Below the pieces are notes generated by a model. That model saw only the letters and a list, made by a program, of their open reading frames with translations, searched no databases and was not told the origin of the DNA. DNA of 64,000 nt, from the NCBI RefSeq assembly GCF_029909975.1, contig NZ_CP094516.1, positions 2,728,001-2,792,000 of the forward strand. Direction: 5' to 3'. Made by a program: the position numbers and the translations under genes. The first letter of the stretch is position 1, and each line of letters opens with the position of its first letter. This stretch comes from Bradyrhizobium sp. ISRA430. Lineage in GTDB: Bacteria; Pseudomonadota; Alphaproteobacteria; Rhizobiales; Xanthobacteraceae. Of this stretch, positions 51,473 to 60,745 are shown piece by piece.

Positions 51473-53074
51473 ATGTTGGACCTTGCCCGCGACATCATTG
51501 GAAGCCAGCCGATCCTGACGGCATTTCTCGCCATTGGTGTGGGCTATCTGGTCGGACAGATCAGCATTAGCGGCTTCTCGCTCGGCGTAGGCGCCGTGCT
51601 CTTTGTCGGTCTCGCCATCGGCGCGTTCGCGCCGAAGGCCCAGATCATCGGGCCGATCGGATTGACCGGCCTCGTCATGTTCCTCTACGGCATCGGCATC
51701 CTCTATGGCCGCCAGTTCTTCGAGGGCATTGTCGGCTCAGGCCGGAAGTACAATCTTCTCGCGCTCATCGCCTGCCTCGCGAGCCTGGGCGTAGCGCTCG
51801 CGCTTGGAAAGGCCTTTGGTATCAAGATCGGCCACACGCTGGGAATTTATGCCGGATCGATGACAAGCACCGCGACACTCCAGGCCGCGCTTGACGTCAC
51901 CAACAGCAAGGATCCTTCCATCGGTTATTCGATCGCCTACCCGTTCGGCGTCATTGGCCCGATCTTGTGCATCTATTTCATGACGCGCATGGTGAAGCCG
52001 AAATTCCCGGCCAAGGCCCAGCGCTTTCACATGGGCGAAATTTCGATCGGTGCCGGCTTGGCCGGACGCACGCTCGACGAATTGAGCAGGGAGATCCTGG
52101 GTGGCGTCCAGGTGACGATGGTTCGCAAGGCGGGGGTGAATATCGTTCCCGCGGGGGATACAGTTCTGTCCGCCGGTGATGCCGTGCTCGTTGTTGCCGA
52201 AAGTCAGGACGCGATCGCAAACGCGGCATCCAAGCTTGGAAAGCTCGAACCGGGCCGGCTGGCCAGTGACCGGGCCGATCTGGACTACGTTCGCGTGTTC
52301 GTCGGCAAAGCCGGCGTGGTGGGGATTCCGCTTTCCGAGCTGCCGATGCCGCCGGGCTTTCCGACGCATCTCCTGCATGTGCGGCGCTACGATGCCGACC
52401 TTGTGCCTTCACCCGACCTGATGCTGGAATTCGGCGACCGCGTCGGCGTGCTGACCCCTCCGGATCGCAAGGAGGACGTCCGCAAGCATTTCGGCGACAC
52501 GGTCAAGGCGACCGCCGAGTTCAGCTACGTGTCCCTCGGACTCGGGATGGTGATGGGCGTACTCCTCGGCCTGATACCGATACCGATTCCGGGCGTCGGA
52601 ATCGTAACCCTCGGCATAGGCGGCGGGCCGCTGATCGTGGCCCTCATCCTCGGCAAATTGCGCCGCACCGGGCCGATGCTCTGGACCATGCCACTGCCGG
52701 CGAACATCGTCCTGCGAAACTTCGGCCTTGCGATGTTCCTTGCCACGGTCGGTGTCAATGCGGGCCAACCCTTTGTGCGCACCGTCGCCGAATCCGGCTT
52801 TACCATGCTGTTTATCGGCGTTGCCGTCCTCCTCACCACCGTGGCGATCGTACTGCTGGTCGGCCACTACCTCATGCGCATTCCGTATGACGACCTCGTC
52901 GGCGTTGCGTCAGGAGCAACCGGCAATCCCGCCATTCTCGTCTACTCGACCAAAATGGCACCGACGGAGCGGCCTGACATCGGCTACGCCATGATCTTCC
53001 CGTCAATGACGCTGGTGAAGGTGATCGCCGTGCAGATCGTCGGACTATTGGCGATAGGTAGCGCCGGCGGGTAA
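51473..53074 (+). CDS. AspT/YidE-type aspartate:alanine exchanger family transporter
   Basis: 533 residues. Two hydrophobic blocks of five or six helices (GYLVGQISISGFSLGVGAVLFVGL...; LGLGMVMGVLLGLIPIPIPGVGIVTLG...) flank two RCK-C-like cytoplasmic domains (RTLDELSREILGGVQVTMVRKAG and ADLDYVRVFVGKAGVVGIPLSELPM). This duplicated layout is that of the AAE family, which exchanges dicarboxylates such as aspartate, succinate or related anions. Its place in a pfl operon suggests export of a fermentation acid, but the substrate is inference. The ATG follows GGAGAGATGA. Confidence 0.88.
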   Translation: MLDLARDIIGSQPILTAFLAIGVGYLVGQISISGFSLGVGAVLFVGLAIGAFAPKAQIIGPIGLTGLVMFLYGIGILYGRQFFEGIVGSGRKYNLLALIACLASLGVALALGKAFGIKIGHTLGIYAGSMTSTATLQAALDVTNSKDPSIGYSIAYPFGVIGPILCIYFMTRMVKPKFPAKAQRFHMGEISIGAGLAGRTLDELSREILGGVQVTMVRKAGVNIVPAGDTVLSAGDAVLVVAESQDAIANAASKLGKLEPGRLASDRADLDYVRVFVGKAGVVGIPLSELPMPPGFPTHLLHVRRYDADLVPSPDLMLEFGDRVGVLTPPDRKEDVRKHFGDTVKATAEFSYVSLGLGMVMGVLLGLIPIPIPGVGIVTLGIGGGPLIVALILGKLRRTGPMLWTMPLPANIVLRNFGLAMFLATVGVNAGQPFVRTVAESGFTMLFIGVAVLLTTVAIVLLVGHYLMRIPYDDLVGVASGATGNPAILVYSTKMAPTERPDIGYAMIFPSMTLVKVIAVQIVGLLAIGSAGG

Positions 53075-53106
53075 CGGCGCATTCCGTTCGAGTGAGGAAA
53101 TTCCGG

Positions 53107-53967
53107 ATGGCCGAACCGGTCCCCGCGCCCATCTTCAATTTGCAGGCTTACAGCCCCGCGGAGATTAAGCAGGCCGTCGAGAAGGTTGGTGTGAAAAAGG
53201 CCAATCTGCCTTTTCTGGCCTCCTTCATGCTGGCGATCGTGGCAGGTGGCGGCATCGGGTTCGGCGCACTTTACTATACCGTCGTTGCCAGTGACGCGAC
53301 ACTCAGCTTCGCGACTGCACGCGTCGTTGGAGGACTGGTTTTCACGCTCGGATTGTCGCTCGTTCTTGTGGGAGGCGCCGAGCTGTTTACGGGCAACAAC
53401 CTGATCGTGATGGCCTGGGCCAGTGGCAATGTTTCCACGCGTACGATGCTGCGCAATTGGGCGATCGTCTACTTCGGCAACTTCATCGGAGCCCTTGGGC
53501 TCATTGTCCTGGTCTTTTATTCTCATCATCTCGACATGAATGATGGCCGCATCGGTTTGTCGGTATTGAACACGGCAGCGGGAAAAATTCGTCCGGATGT
53601 GGTCGCGCTATTCTTCAAGGGCATTCTGTGCAACGTGCTCGTGTGCGCGGCTGTCTGGCTCGCCTATGCAGGTCGATCGGTCACGGACAAGATGGTCGCC
53701 GTCATATTGCCGGTCTCAGCCTTCATCGCAGCCGGCTTCGAGCATTGCGTGGCCAACATGTATTTCCTGCCGTTGGCGTGGCTGTTGGTCCGGACGGGTC
53801 ACGCTCCGGCAAATTTCGACGCGTCGCTCATCACCATCTCCGGCATCCTGCACAATCTCGTGCCCGTGACGCTGGGCAACATCGTGGGCGGTGCCGGCTT
53901 TGTCGGCGCGGTCTATTGGGCGATCTATCGGGCAGCGTTTGGTCCGCCGTATCGAGACGAAAGGTAA
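53107..53967 (+). CDS. focA: Formate/nitrite transporter family channel (FocA-like)
   Basis: 286 residues with six membrane helices. The family landmarks are GGGIGFGALYYTV (omega-type loop), GGAELFTGNNLIVMAW, GNFIGALGLIV, GFEHCVANMYFLPLAW and NLVPVTLGNIVGGAGF. FocA exports or imports formate according to pH; genomic association with pfl makes formate the likely substrate rather than nitrite. The first ATG of the frame lies five codons upstream, but this one follows GAGG at 8 bases. It closes the pflB-pflA-AspT-focA operon. Confidence 0.92.
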   Translation: MAEPVPAPIFNLQAYSPAEIKQAVEKVGVKKANLPFLASFMLAIVAGGGIGFGALYYTVVASDATLSFATARVVGGLVFTLGLSLVLVGGAELFTGNNLIVMAWASGNVSTRTMLRNWAIVYFGNFIGALGLIVLVFYSHHLDMNDGRIGLSVLNTAAGKIRPDVVALFFKGILCNVLVCAAVWLAYAGRSVTDKMVAVILPVSAFIAAGFEHCVANMYFLPLAWLLVRTGHAPANFDASLITISGILHNLVPVTLGNIVGGAGFVGAVYWAIYRAAFGPPYRDER

Positions 53968-54082
53968 TACCTCAAAAGTGAGCGCTAGCCACAATCCGGA
54001 ATAAGAGACCTGCCGGTCCCGCCATTGGCACCCTCTCCCCAATCATGTACCTCACCCAAAACCCTTGCCGGGACGGGAGCTC

Positions 54083-55327
54083 ATGACTGCGGTGGCGACG
54101 GATGAAGCGGGAGATGGCACCCGCGCGTTGATTTTTGCGCTGCTGGCGCTGGCCTGTGGGCACATGCTGTCGACGTTGCTGCGCACCATCCCGGCGGTCA
54201 GCCTCGATCTGATGGCGGCGGATTTCCGGATGGAGCCGCAGGCGCTGGCGAGCCTCACCTCGGTCTATCCGTTCGCCTTTGCCGCGGCGCAGATCCCGGT
54301 CGGCGCGGCGATGGATCGCTTTGGCGTGCGCCCGGTGTCGCTCAGCCTGCTCGCGGGAACCGTGGTCGGCGCCATCGCTTCTGGTTTCGCGACGGGGCCG
54401 GAAAGCTTTGCGGTCGGGCAAGTTCTCCTCGGCGTCGCCACGTCCGGCATGCTGATGTGCCCGATGACGCTGGCCGCCAAGCAATTGTCGGCGGCACGGT
54501 TCGGCCTGTGGTCGGGCGCAATCCTCTCGATCGGCAATATCGGCATGCTGCTGTCGTCGAGCCCGCTCGCTTTCGTGGTCGACAATTACGGCTGGCGCGC
54601 CGGGTTCTGGATCTCGGCGGCCGCCGGCGTCGCGGTGGCGCTCGCGGTGTTCGCGCTGGTGCCGAACCAGCCGGCGGAGCACAAGGACGATTCCTCGCCG
54701 CTGGCGCAGATGATCGCGGTGCTGCGCCTCGGCTTCTCGCGTCCGCTACGCGGTCTGATCGCGCTCGCGCTGGTGTCGCTTGCGACCTCGCTGGTGTTGC
54801 GCGGCCTGTGGGGCGGGCCGTGGCTGATGCAGGTCAAGGGACTGTCGCGGGTCGAGGCGGGCAACCAGCTCGGCGCCTTCACGATCGCCATGATCATCGG
54901 CCCGCTTCTCATCGGCATGATCGATCGCAAGCTCAATCGCCGCCGCGAGCTGGTGGCCGGCTCGCACCTGACCGGAGCGCTGCTGCTGGCGCTGATGGCG
55001 CTCGGCGCGCCGCACTACGCCGTCTCCATGCTGCTCGGCGTCGCCGTCATGCCGCCGCAATACGACCTGGTGCTGTTCGTGCTGATTGGCCTTGCGACCT
55101 CGGCGCAGCCGCTGCTGTTCGGCATGTCCCGGCAGCTCGTCGACGCGCAGGTTGCGGGCAAGGCGCTCGCCGCGATCAACCTGGCCTTTTTCCTCGGCGC
55201 GGCCCTGATGCAGTCGACGACAGGCGCGGTGGCGGCGCTCGCGGGGCTGCCGGCGGTGCTGCTGTTCATGGCGGCAGCGCTGCTGTTGGGCTCGCTGATC
55301 TTTTTGGCTTACACGCGGAGTGTCTGA
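54083..55327 (+). CDS. MFS transporter
   Basis: 414 residues, 12 predicted membrane helices. The cytoplasmic loop motif of the family reads GAAMDRFGVRPV after helix 2, and AAKQLSAARFGLWSGAILSIGN lies near helix 5. It starts at ATG behind GGGAG. The substrate is not predictable. The first helix region shares a 33-base near-identical scrap with 46309-46341. It is followed by an M20 peptidase, which could cleave an imported peptide or amide, but no operon link is shown. Confidence 0.85.
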   Translation: MTAVATDEAGDGTRALIFALLALACGHMLSTLLRTIPAVSLDLMAADFRMEPQALASLTSVYPFAFAAAQIPVGAAMDRFGVRPVSLSLLAGTVVGAIASGFATGPESFAVGQVLLGVATSGMLMCPMTLAAKQLSAARFGLWSGAILSIGNIGMLLSSSPLAFVVDNYGWRAGFWISAAAGVAVALAVFALVPNQPAEHKDDSSPLAQMIAVLRLGFSRPLRGLIALALVSLATSLVLRGLWGGPWLMQVKGLSRVEAGNQLGAFTIAMIIGPLLIGMIDRKLNRRRELVAGSHLTGALLLALMALGAPHYAVSMLLGVAVMPPQYDLVLFVLIGLATSAQPLLFGMSRQLVDAQVAGKALAAINLAFFLGAALMQSTTGAVAALAGLPAVLLFMAAALLLGSLIFLAYTRSV

Positions 55328-55394
55328 GAAGCCCTTGCGAAATGCGGTGCCGCAGGGGATGCTGACAAGCACTGTGCAGCAAAGGGAATAAGTC

Positions 55395-56588
55395 ATGCCT
55401 GTCGACACGCAAGCCGCCACCGGCCGCCTCATGCGCTTCCTCGCCGTCGAGGGCGTGACCGGACAGGAAGCCGCGATCGGGCGCGAGCTTGCCGTGGCGC
55501 TAAAGGAGGCCGGCGTGCCGGCAAACGCGATCCGCCTCGACGACGCCAACACGCGTATTCCCGTGCCGACGGAGACCGGCAACCTGATCGTCGACCTGCC
55601 CGGCCGCGGCGCGCTGCACAACCAGCCGCGGATCATGTTCATGACCCACATGGACACCGTGCCGCTGTGCGCCGGCGCCAAGCCGAAGGTCTCCGGGCGC
55701 AAGATCGTCAACACGGCGAAGACCGCGCTCGGCGGCGACAACCGCTGCGGCTGCGGCGTGCTGGTGACGCTGGCGGCGGAGCTCGAGAAGCAGAAGCTCG
55801 ATCATCCGCCGATCACGCTTCTGTTCTGCGTGCGGGAGGAGAGTGGGCTCTATGGCGCGCGCCACGTCAAGCTGGAGGAGCTTGGCTCGCCGGTGATGGC
55901 CTTCAACTACGACGGCGGCTCCGCCTCCAACGTCACCATCGGCGCCGTCGGCGCGGATCGCTGGCATGTCGAGATCTTTGGCCGCGCCTCGCATGCCGGC
56001 GTCGCGCCGGAGCGCGGCATCTCTTCGACCATGATCCTTGCGCTCGCGCTCGCCGACCTCAAGGCGGGCGGCTGGTTCGGCAAGGTGGTGAAGGGCAAGC
56101 GGCAGGGCACCAGCAATGTCGGGCCTGTCACCGGCGGCGACGGCCGCCCGGCCGGGGATGCCACCAATGTCGTCACCGACTACGTGCATGTGCGCGGCGA
56201 GAGCCGCAGCCATGATGGAAAGTTCTTCAAGGAGATCACCAAGGCCTACAAGGCGGCGTTCGAGAAGGCGGCGAAGCGCGTCAAGAACAGCGAGGGCAAG
56301 TCGGGTCGCGTCAAGTTCAAGGCCGAGACCGACTACTATCCGTTCCGCATGAAGGAGGGCCTCCCCGTGGTCAAACGCGCGATCGAAGCCGTGTCCGCCG
56401 TCGGCGGCACGCCGTCCATCCGCGCCGCGAATGGCGGCCTGGACGCAAACTGGATGGTCCGCCACGGTGTTCCGACCGTGACCTTCGGCGCCGGGCAGAA
56501 CGAGCCGCACACCATCGACGAATGGATCAATCTCAGCGAATACGACCGCGCCTGCGCGCTGGCCGTGCAGCTTGCGACGATGCGGTGA
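55395..56588 (+). CDS. M20-family metallopeptidase (PepT-like)
   Basis: 397 residues. Metal ligands are visible as FMTHMDTVPLC (His, Asp), LGGDNRCGCGVLVTLA (Asp), FCVREESGLYGARHV (catalytic Glu, Glu ligand), NYDGGS (Asp) and a late EPHTIDEWINLSEYD (His). The dimerisation domain contains RASHAGVAPERGISSTMILALA. The family cleaves di- or tripeptides or related amides in the cytoplasm. A GGGATA site precedes the start. A related M20 gene is 1.2 kb downstream. Confidence 0.9.
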   Translation: MPVDTQAATGRLMRFLAVEGVTGQEAAIGRELAVALKEAGVPANAIRLDDANTRIPVPTETGNLIVDLPGRGALHNQPRIMFMTHMDTVPLCAGAKPKVSGRKIVNTAKTALGGDNRCGCGVLVTLAAELEKQKLDHPPITLLFCVREESGLYGARHVKLEELGSPVMAFNYDGGSASNVTIGAVGADRWHVEIFGRASHAGVAPERGISSTMILALALADLKAGGWFGKVVKGKRQGTSNVGPVTGGDGRPAGDATNVVTDYVHVRGESRSHDGKFFKEITKAYKAAFEKAAKRVKNSEGKSGRVKFKAETDYYPFRMKEGLPVVKRAIEAVSAVGGTPSIRAANGGLDANWMVRHGVPTVTFGAGQNEPHTIDEWINLSEYDRACALAVQLATMR

Positions 56589-56662
56589 GCTGCCTTGCAT
56601 CGCCTGCAGTTGCCCGGCGGCGCCCGTCGGCCTAACCTGCAAGGAAAAGCCGGGAAGGAAGC

Positions 56663-57751
56663 ATGGCACGCATCGCGACGATCGAGACCGGGCTCTACCG
56701 GATCCCCCTGCCCGTCACCCTCTCCGACAGCACGCATGGCGAGATTGCGGCGTTTGAGCTGATCACCTGCCGCATCCGCGATGCCGATGGCGCCGAAGGC
56801 GTGGGCTACACCTACACCGTCGGGCGCAATGGCGGTGCTGTCGCTGACATCCTGAAGCGCGAGACGCCGGCGCTGATCGAGGGCCGCGAGGCCGACGACA
56901 CCGAGGCGATCTGGCATCACGTCTGGTGGGCGCTGCACTATGGCGGCCGCGGCGGGCCGACGGTGCTCGCGCTCTCCGCGCTCGACATCGCGCTGTGGGA
57001 TCTGAAGGCGCGGCGCGCCGGTCTGCCGCTGTTCCGCCTGCTCGGCGGCTTCGACGCGCGCGTGCCTTGCTATGCCGGCGGCATCGACCTCGATCTCCCG
57101 GTCGAGGCGCTGCTCGAGCAGACCGACGGCAATCTCGCCAAGGGATTTCGTGCCATCAAGATGAAGGTCGGCCGGCCCGACCTCAAATCCGACGTCGCGC
57201 GCGTCGCGGCGATGCGCAAGCATCTGGGCGACGGCTTTCCGCTAATGGCGGACGCCAACATGAAATGGACGGTCGAGGAAGCGATTCGCGCCGCCCGCGC
57301 CTTTGTTCCCTTCGACCTCACCTGGCTCGAGGAGCCGATCATCCCCGACGACGTCGCCGGCCACGCCCGCATCATGCAGGCCGGCGGCGTGCCGATCGCG
57401 GCCGGCGAGAACCTGCGCTCGCTCTGGGAGTTCAAGAACTACATCACCGCCGGCGCGGTGTCCTATCCCGAGCCTGATGTCACCAATTGCGGCGGCGTCT
57501 CCGCCTTCATGAAGATCGCGCGGCTTGCGGAGGCCTTCAACCTTCCCGTCACCAGCCACGGCGCGCACGACATCACCGTGCATCTGCTCGCGGCCTGCCC
57601 GAACCGCTCCTATCTCGAGGCGCACGGCTTCGGGCTCGATAAATACATCGAGCATCCGCTCGTGCTCGAGCAGGGCATGGCACTGGCGCCGGCACGCCCA
57701 GGCCACGGCATCAGCTTCGACTGGAAGGGACTGGCGAAGCTTTCGCCTTAG
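56663..57751 (+). CDS. Mandelate racemase/muconate-lactonizing enzyme family protein
   Basis: 362 residues. The enolase-superfamily active site is complete: KMKVG (acid/base Lys pair after RAIK), DANMKW (Asp ligand), WLEEPI and AGENL (Glu ligands), and TSHGAHD (catalytic His). The N-terminal capping domain runs to about residue 120. Such enzymes epimerise or dehydrate sugar acids or isomerise N-acyl amino acids. It is flanked by two M20-type hydrolases, so an N-substituted amino acid or peptide epimer is conceivable. AAGGAAG precedes the start. Confidence 0.92.
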   Translation: MARIATIETGLYRIPLPVTLSDSTHGEIAAFELITCRIRDADGAEGVGYTYTVGRNGGAVADILKRETPALIEGREADDTEAIWHHVWWALHYGGRGGPTVLALSALDIALWDLKARRAGLPLFRLLGGFDARVPCYAGGIDLDLPVEALLEQTDGNLAKGFRAIKMKVGRPDLKSDVARVAAMRKHLGDGFPLMADANMKWTVEEAIRAARAFVPFDLTWLEEPIIPDDVAGHARIMQAGGVPIAAGENLRSLWEFKNYITAGAVSYPEPDVTNCGGVSAFMKIARLAEAFNLPVTSHGAHDITVHLLAACPNRSYLEAHGFGLDKYIEHPLVLEQGMALAPARPGHGISFDWKGLAKLSP

Positions 57752-57815
57752 AACAAGCGCTTTGCTGCACGCGGGGCATTCCCTGATACTGGATGCAGAG
57801 GCCGGCGATTCCGCT

Positions 57816-59003
57816 ATGGTGGCGGGCGCCGACACCGTCCAGAGATCAAAACCCTTGACACCAGAGCTTCACCAGAAACTGACCACTTGGCGCCAGCACC
57901 TGCATGCGCATCCCGAGCTGTCCCTGCAGGAGAAGGCCACCGCCGCTTTCGTGCAGGAGAAGCTCACCGAGCTCGGCATTCCCTTCGAGGCCGGCATCGG
58001 CGGGCACGGCATCGTCGCGACGCTGACGCGCGGGTCGGCGCAGGGACGTGTCGGCTTGCGCGCCGACATGGATGCGCTGCCGATCACCGAGGATACCGGG
58101 CTGCCGTATGCTTCGCGCAATCCCGGCGTGATGCATGCCTGCGGCCATGACGGGCACACCGCCTCGCTGCTCGGCGCGGCCGCGCTGCTGGCGGCGGACG
58201 CGGACTGGAGCGGTACTGTCGATTTCATCTTCCAGCCGGCCGAGGAAGGCTTTGGCGGCGCGCGCGCGATGGTCGCGGCCGGCCTGTTCGACCGCTTCCC
58301 GATGACGAAGCTGTTCGGCTTTCACAACTGGCCGGGCCTCGAAGCCGGCACGATCGCGGTCCATGACGGTGTCGTGATGGCCTCGGGCGGGCGCGTCAGC
58401 ATCACCGTCGAGGGTCATGCGGGACATGCCGGCATGCCGCACCTTACGCGCGATCCGGTGATGGCCGCGGGCCATCTCATCGTGGCGCTGCAGTCGATCG
58501 TTTCGCGCAGCATCGATCCGCTCGACACCGCCGTGCTCTCGCTGTGCACGCTCGAAGGCGGCACGGCACGCAACCAGATCGCCGGACGCGTCGTGATCGG
58601 CGGCACGCTGCGGTATCATCGCGAAGCAGTGAAAAACACCATCGTCGCGCGGATTGAACAGATCTGCGCCGGCATTGCCACGACTTTTGGCGTCAAGGTG
58701 ACGCCCGAGATCGTCATGGGCGTCGGCACGGTCATCAACACACCGGCGGAAGCCGGCCTTGCGCGACTGGCCGCGGAGAGAGTGCAGGCCAGGTTGCGAA
58801 CCGATTTGCCGCCCAGCATGGCCGGCGAGGATTTCGCCTTTTATCTCCAGCAGCGACCCGGCGCCTTCGCCTGGATCGGCAATGGCGAACTGCGCGACGG
58901 CGCGGAGCTGCACGGCCCGCGCTACGATTTCAACGATACGATCCTGCCGGTCGCATCCGGCTGGATGGCCGAGGTCGCCAAGACCGCACTATCGGCGAAC
59001 TAG
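57816..59003 (+). CDS. M20 amidohydrolase (hippurate/N-acyl-amino-acid hydrolase type)
   Basis: 395 residues. The catalytic pattern is HAHPELSLQE early, LRADMDALPI (ligand Asp), HACGHDGHTASLLGAA (Cys/His ligands), FQPAEEGFGGA (catalytic Glu pair) and GFHNWPGLEAG. The lid domain EGHAGHAGMPHLTRDP is typical of hippuricase-like enzymes, which cleave N-acyl or N-aroyl amino acids. The start ATG lacks a strong ribosome site; a TTG 13 codons downstream is an alternative. It is likely co-transcribed with the enolase-superfamily gene. Confidence 0.88.
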   Translation: MVAGADTVQRSKPLTPELHQKLTTWRQHLHAHPELSLQEKATAAFVQEKLTELGIPFEAGIGGHGIVATLTRGSAQGRVGLRADMDALPITEDTGLPYASRNPGVMHACGHDGHTASLLGAAALLAADADWSGTVDFIFQPAEEGFGGARAMVAAGLFDRFPMTKLFGFHNWPGLEAGTIAVHDGVVMASGGRVSITVEGHAGHAGMPHLTRDPVMAAGHLIVALQSIVSRSIDPLDTAVLSLCTLEGGTARNQIAGRVVIGGTLRYHREAVKNTIVARIEQICAGIATTFGVKVTPEIVMGVGTVINTPAEAGLARLAAERVQARLRTDLPPSMAGEDFAFYLQQRPGAFAWIGNGELRDGAELHGPRYDFNDTILPVASGWMAEVAKTALSAN

Positions 59004-59120
59004 CAAAATCGAGCCGTGGCCACTCCCGATCGGCTGCAGTACGCGCTCGCTCAAGCAGGCGAGATCCAAATGAACGGGCGCGTTCGTTTCGGGATTGACC
59101 GTTGCAACCGCGGTTGGGGG

Positions 59121-59156
59121 CTTGCTCATGCCGGCCCGCGAGCCGGCATGAGCAAG
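59121..59156. terminator. Long perfect hairpin between convergent genes
   Basis: CTTGCTCATGCCGGC (59121-59135) and GCCGGCATGAGCAAG (59142-59156) are exact reverse complements, a 15-bp stem around a 6-base loop. It lies between the M20 amidohydrolase and the convergent DUF1254 gene, where a bidirectional terminator is expected. Only a short T-run follows (GTTTC). Confidence 0.65.
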
Positions 59157-59159
59157 GTT

Positions 59160-60590
59160 TCAAGTGGCGACCTTCTTGGCGGCAGGAACCTTCCATGTGT
59201 CGTTGATGATCGACGGGTCCGTTTCCTGCGGCCAATACATACGAAGCATGAGGATGAAATCGCCCTCAGGCGCCGGAAGCCAATTGGATTCCTTGTCCTT
59301 GCCCGGCGAGTCCTTCTGAATGTAGAGATCGGTTGAACCGTCCGGATTCTCCTTCAGGTCTTGCCGTGCGCTGATCGAATAACGGTTGAGCGGGTTGTTC
59401 ACAAAGAAGTAGCCGCTATCGTACATGGTGAGCGACCAAAATCCGTCCGCGGGAGGCAGGTGGCCTTTGGGAAACCGCATCACGTATTTGTTCGCGCCGT
59501 TATACTTGTCGCCGTTCGCATCCTTTTGCGAGGTCGGGTAGACCGCATCTTGCGGACGATTGGCGCCGAGCCCGATCGCGGTTACCAGGGCCCGCATCAG
59601 ATAGTCGGTGCCGTAAATGCCGGTTTTGGTGGTGAAGGCAAAGCCGTTCTCGTCCGTGATGGCCTTGTTGATCTTGAACTGAAGCATGATCCGGTCGAAC
59701 GAGACTTCCGGCACGCGCTTGAGGAAGTCCGCCTTGAGCTTGCTCTCGTCAAAATCCTGGCCAGGGACGATGCCGATCCGGGCAAATTTGGCAAGCTGGG
59801 GCGTGTCCGCCGCGTAAGGTGGATTGGCCTTCATCAGCTCGCACAGCAGCTTGAAATACGACACCGCGTCCATGCGATTGACCTGCTCGCGGACCGCCGT
59901 CTTCATGTCGATCGATGGATCGACCTTTCCCGGAGGAGGCGTGTACGGCTTGCCATAGGCACTGAGCGGCACCAGCTTGCACTCGTCTTGCAGCTTGTGG
60001 ACGGCCGCATAGTCCTCCGGCGTGCCGGTGCAATAAATGCGACCGAGCAGCCACACGATGTTGGTCTGCGATTTGTACTGCTTCACGCCATCGGGCAGCG
60101 TGCCTTTCCATCCGGGTCCGGTGATCGCGTAGGTCTGCGCCCCCGTGCCGGTGGTGCGCTTGCCGGGCACCTGAAACACCGTCGTCCAGCCATCCAGCAT
60201 CGGCATCAGGAAATAGCGTCCCTTCATGTCGGGGATGCTGAGGACCCACGGTTCTTTCCCGACATCGAAGAACGAAGTCGTGTACAGAGTGTCCGCGTTC
60301 GGCGCCGTGACGTCCCTGAACGACGCATCCGGATATTGGCGCAGCTTGATGATGTGGCCCATCGGCCCGCGCGTGCCCACGGGTTCGGCAACGTTGGTGA
60401 TGATCCGGCGCGTCATCTCCATCGTCACCAACGGATAGCCAAAGATATAGGCGTCGCTTGCGAGCCAGAAATCCTCCAGGCCTTGCCCCACTCCCAGGAA
60501 CGAATCCTGCGCAAGCGCTGATCGTGCTGCTGCCGCTCCTGCCAGCAGGCCCATGCCGCCAAGTGCAAGGGATCGACGGGTGACGTTCAT
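59160..60590 (-). CDS. DUF1254/DUF1214 domain exported protein
   Basis: 476 residues from the ATG behind AAGGAGATTACA. A Tat-type signal (NVTRRSLALGGMGLLAGAAAARSALA) opens it. The DUF1254 domain follows (DAYIFGYPLVTMEMTRRIITN, NADTLYTTSFFDVGKEPWVLS, YFLMPMLDGWTTVFQVPGKRT) and DUF1214 makes the C-terminal third (YVMRFPKGHLPPADGFWSLTMYD, RYSISARQDLKENPDGS). These domain families are widespread in soil bacteria and have no assigned reaction. It probably acts in the periplasm. The small exported protein upstream may be its partner. Confidence 0.9.
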   Translation of the reverse strand: MNVTRRSLALGGMGLLAGAAAARSALAQDSFLGVGQGLEDFWLASDAYIFGYPLVTMEMTRRIITNVAEPVGTRGPMGHIIKLRQYPDASFRDVTAPNADTLYTTSFFDVGKEPWVLSIPDMKGRYFLMPMLDGWTTVFQVPGKRTTGTGAQTYAITGPGWKGTLPDGVKQYKSQTNIVWLLGRIYCTGTPEDYAAVHKLQDECKLVPLSAYGKPYTPPPGKVDPSIDMKTAVREQVNRMDAVSYFKLLCELMKANPPYAADTPQLAKFARIGIVPGQDFDESKLKADFLKRVPEVSFDRIMLQFKINKAITDENGFAFTTKTGIYGTDYLMRALVTAIGLGANRPQDAVYPTSQKDANGDKYNGANKYVMRFPKGHLPPADGFWSLTMYDSGYFFVNNPLNRYSISARQDLKENPDGSTDLYIQKDSPGKDKESNWLPAPEGDFILMLRMYWPQETDPSIINDTWKVPAAKKVAT

Positions 60591-60745
60591 TGTAATCTCC
60601 TTCCTGAACACAAATAAACGACGGTAGCGATTTCAGAGGCGAGCCTCTTGCCTGCCGGACGACACCGATCGCCGCAAAGACAGCTTGGTCGGAATGAGCT
60701 TCGCTTCGCTGCGCTGCGACGGCCACGCTGCCGCCGATCAGCGGC

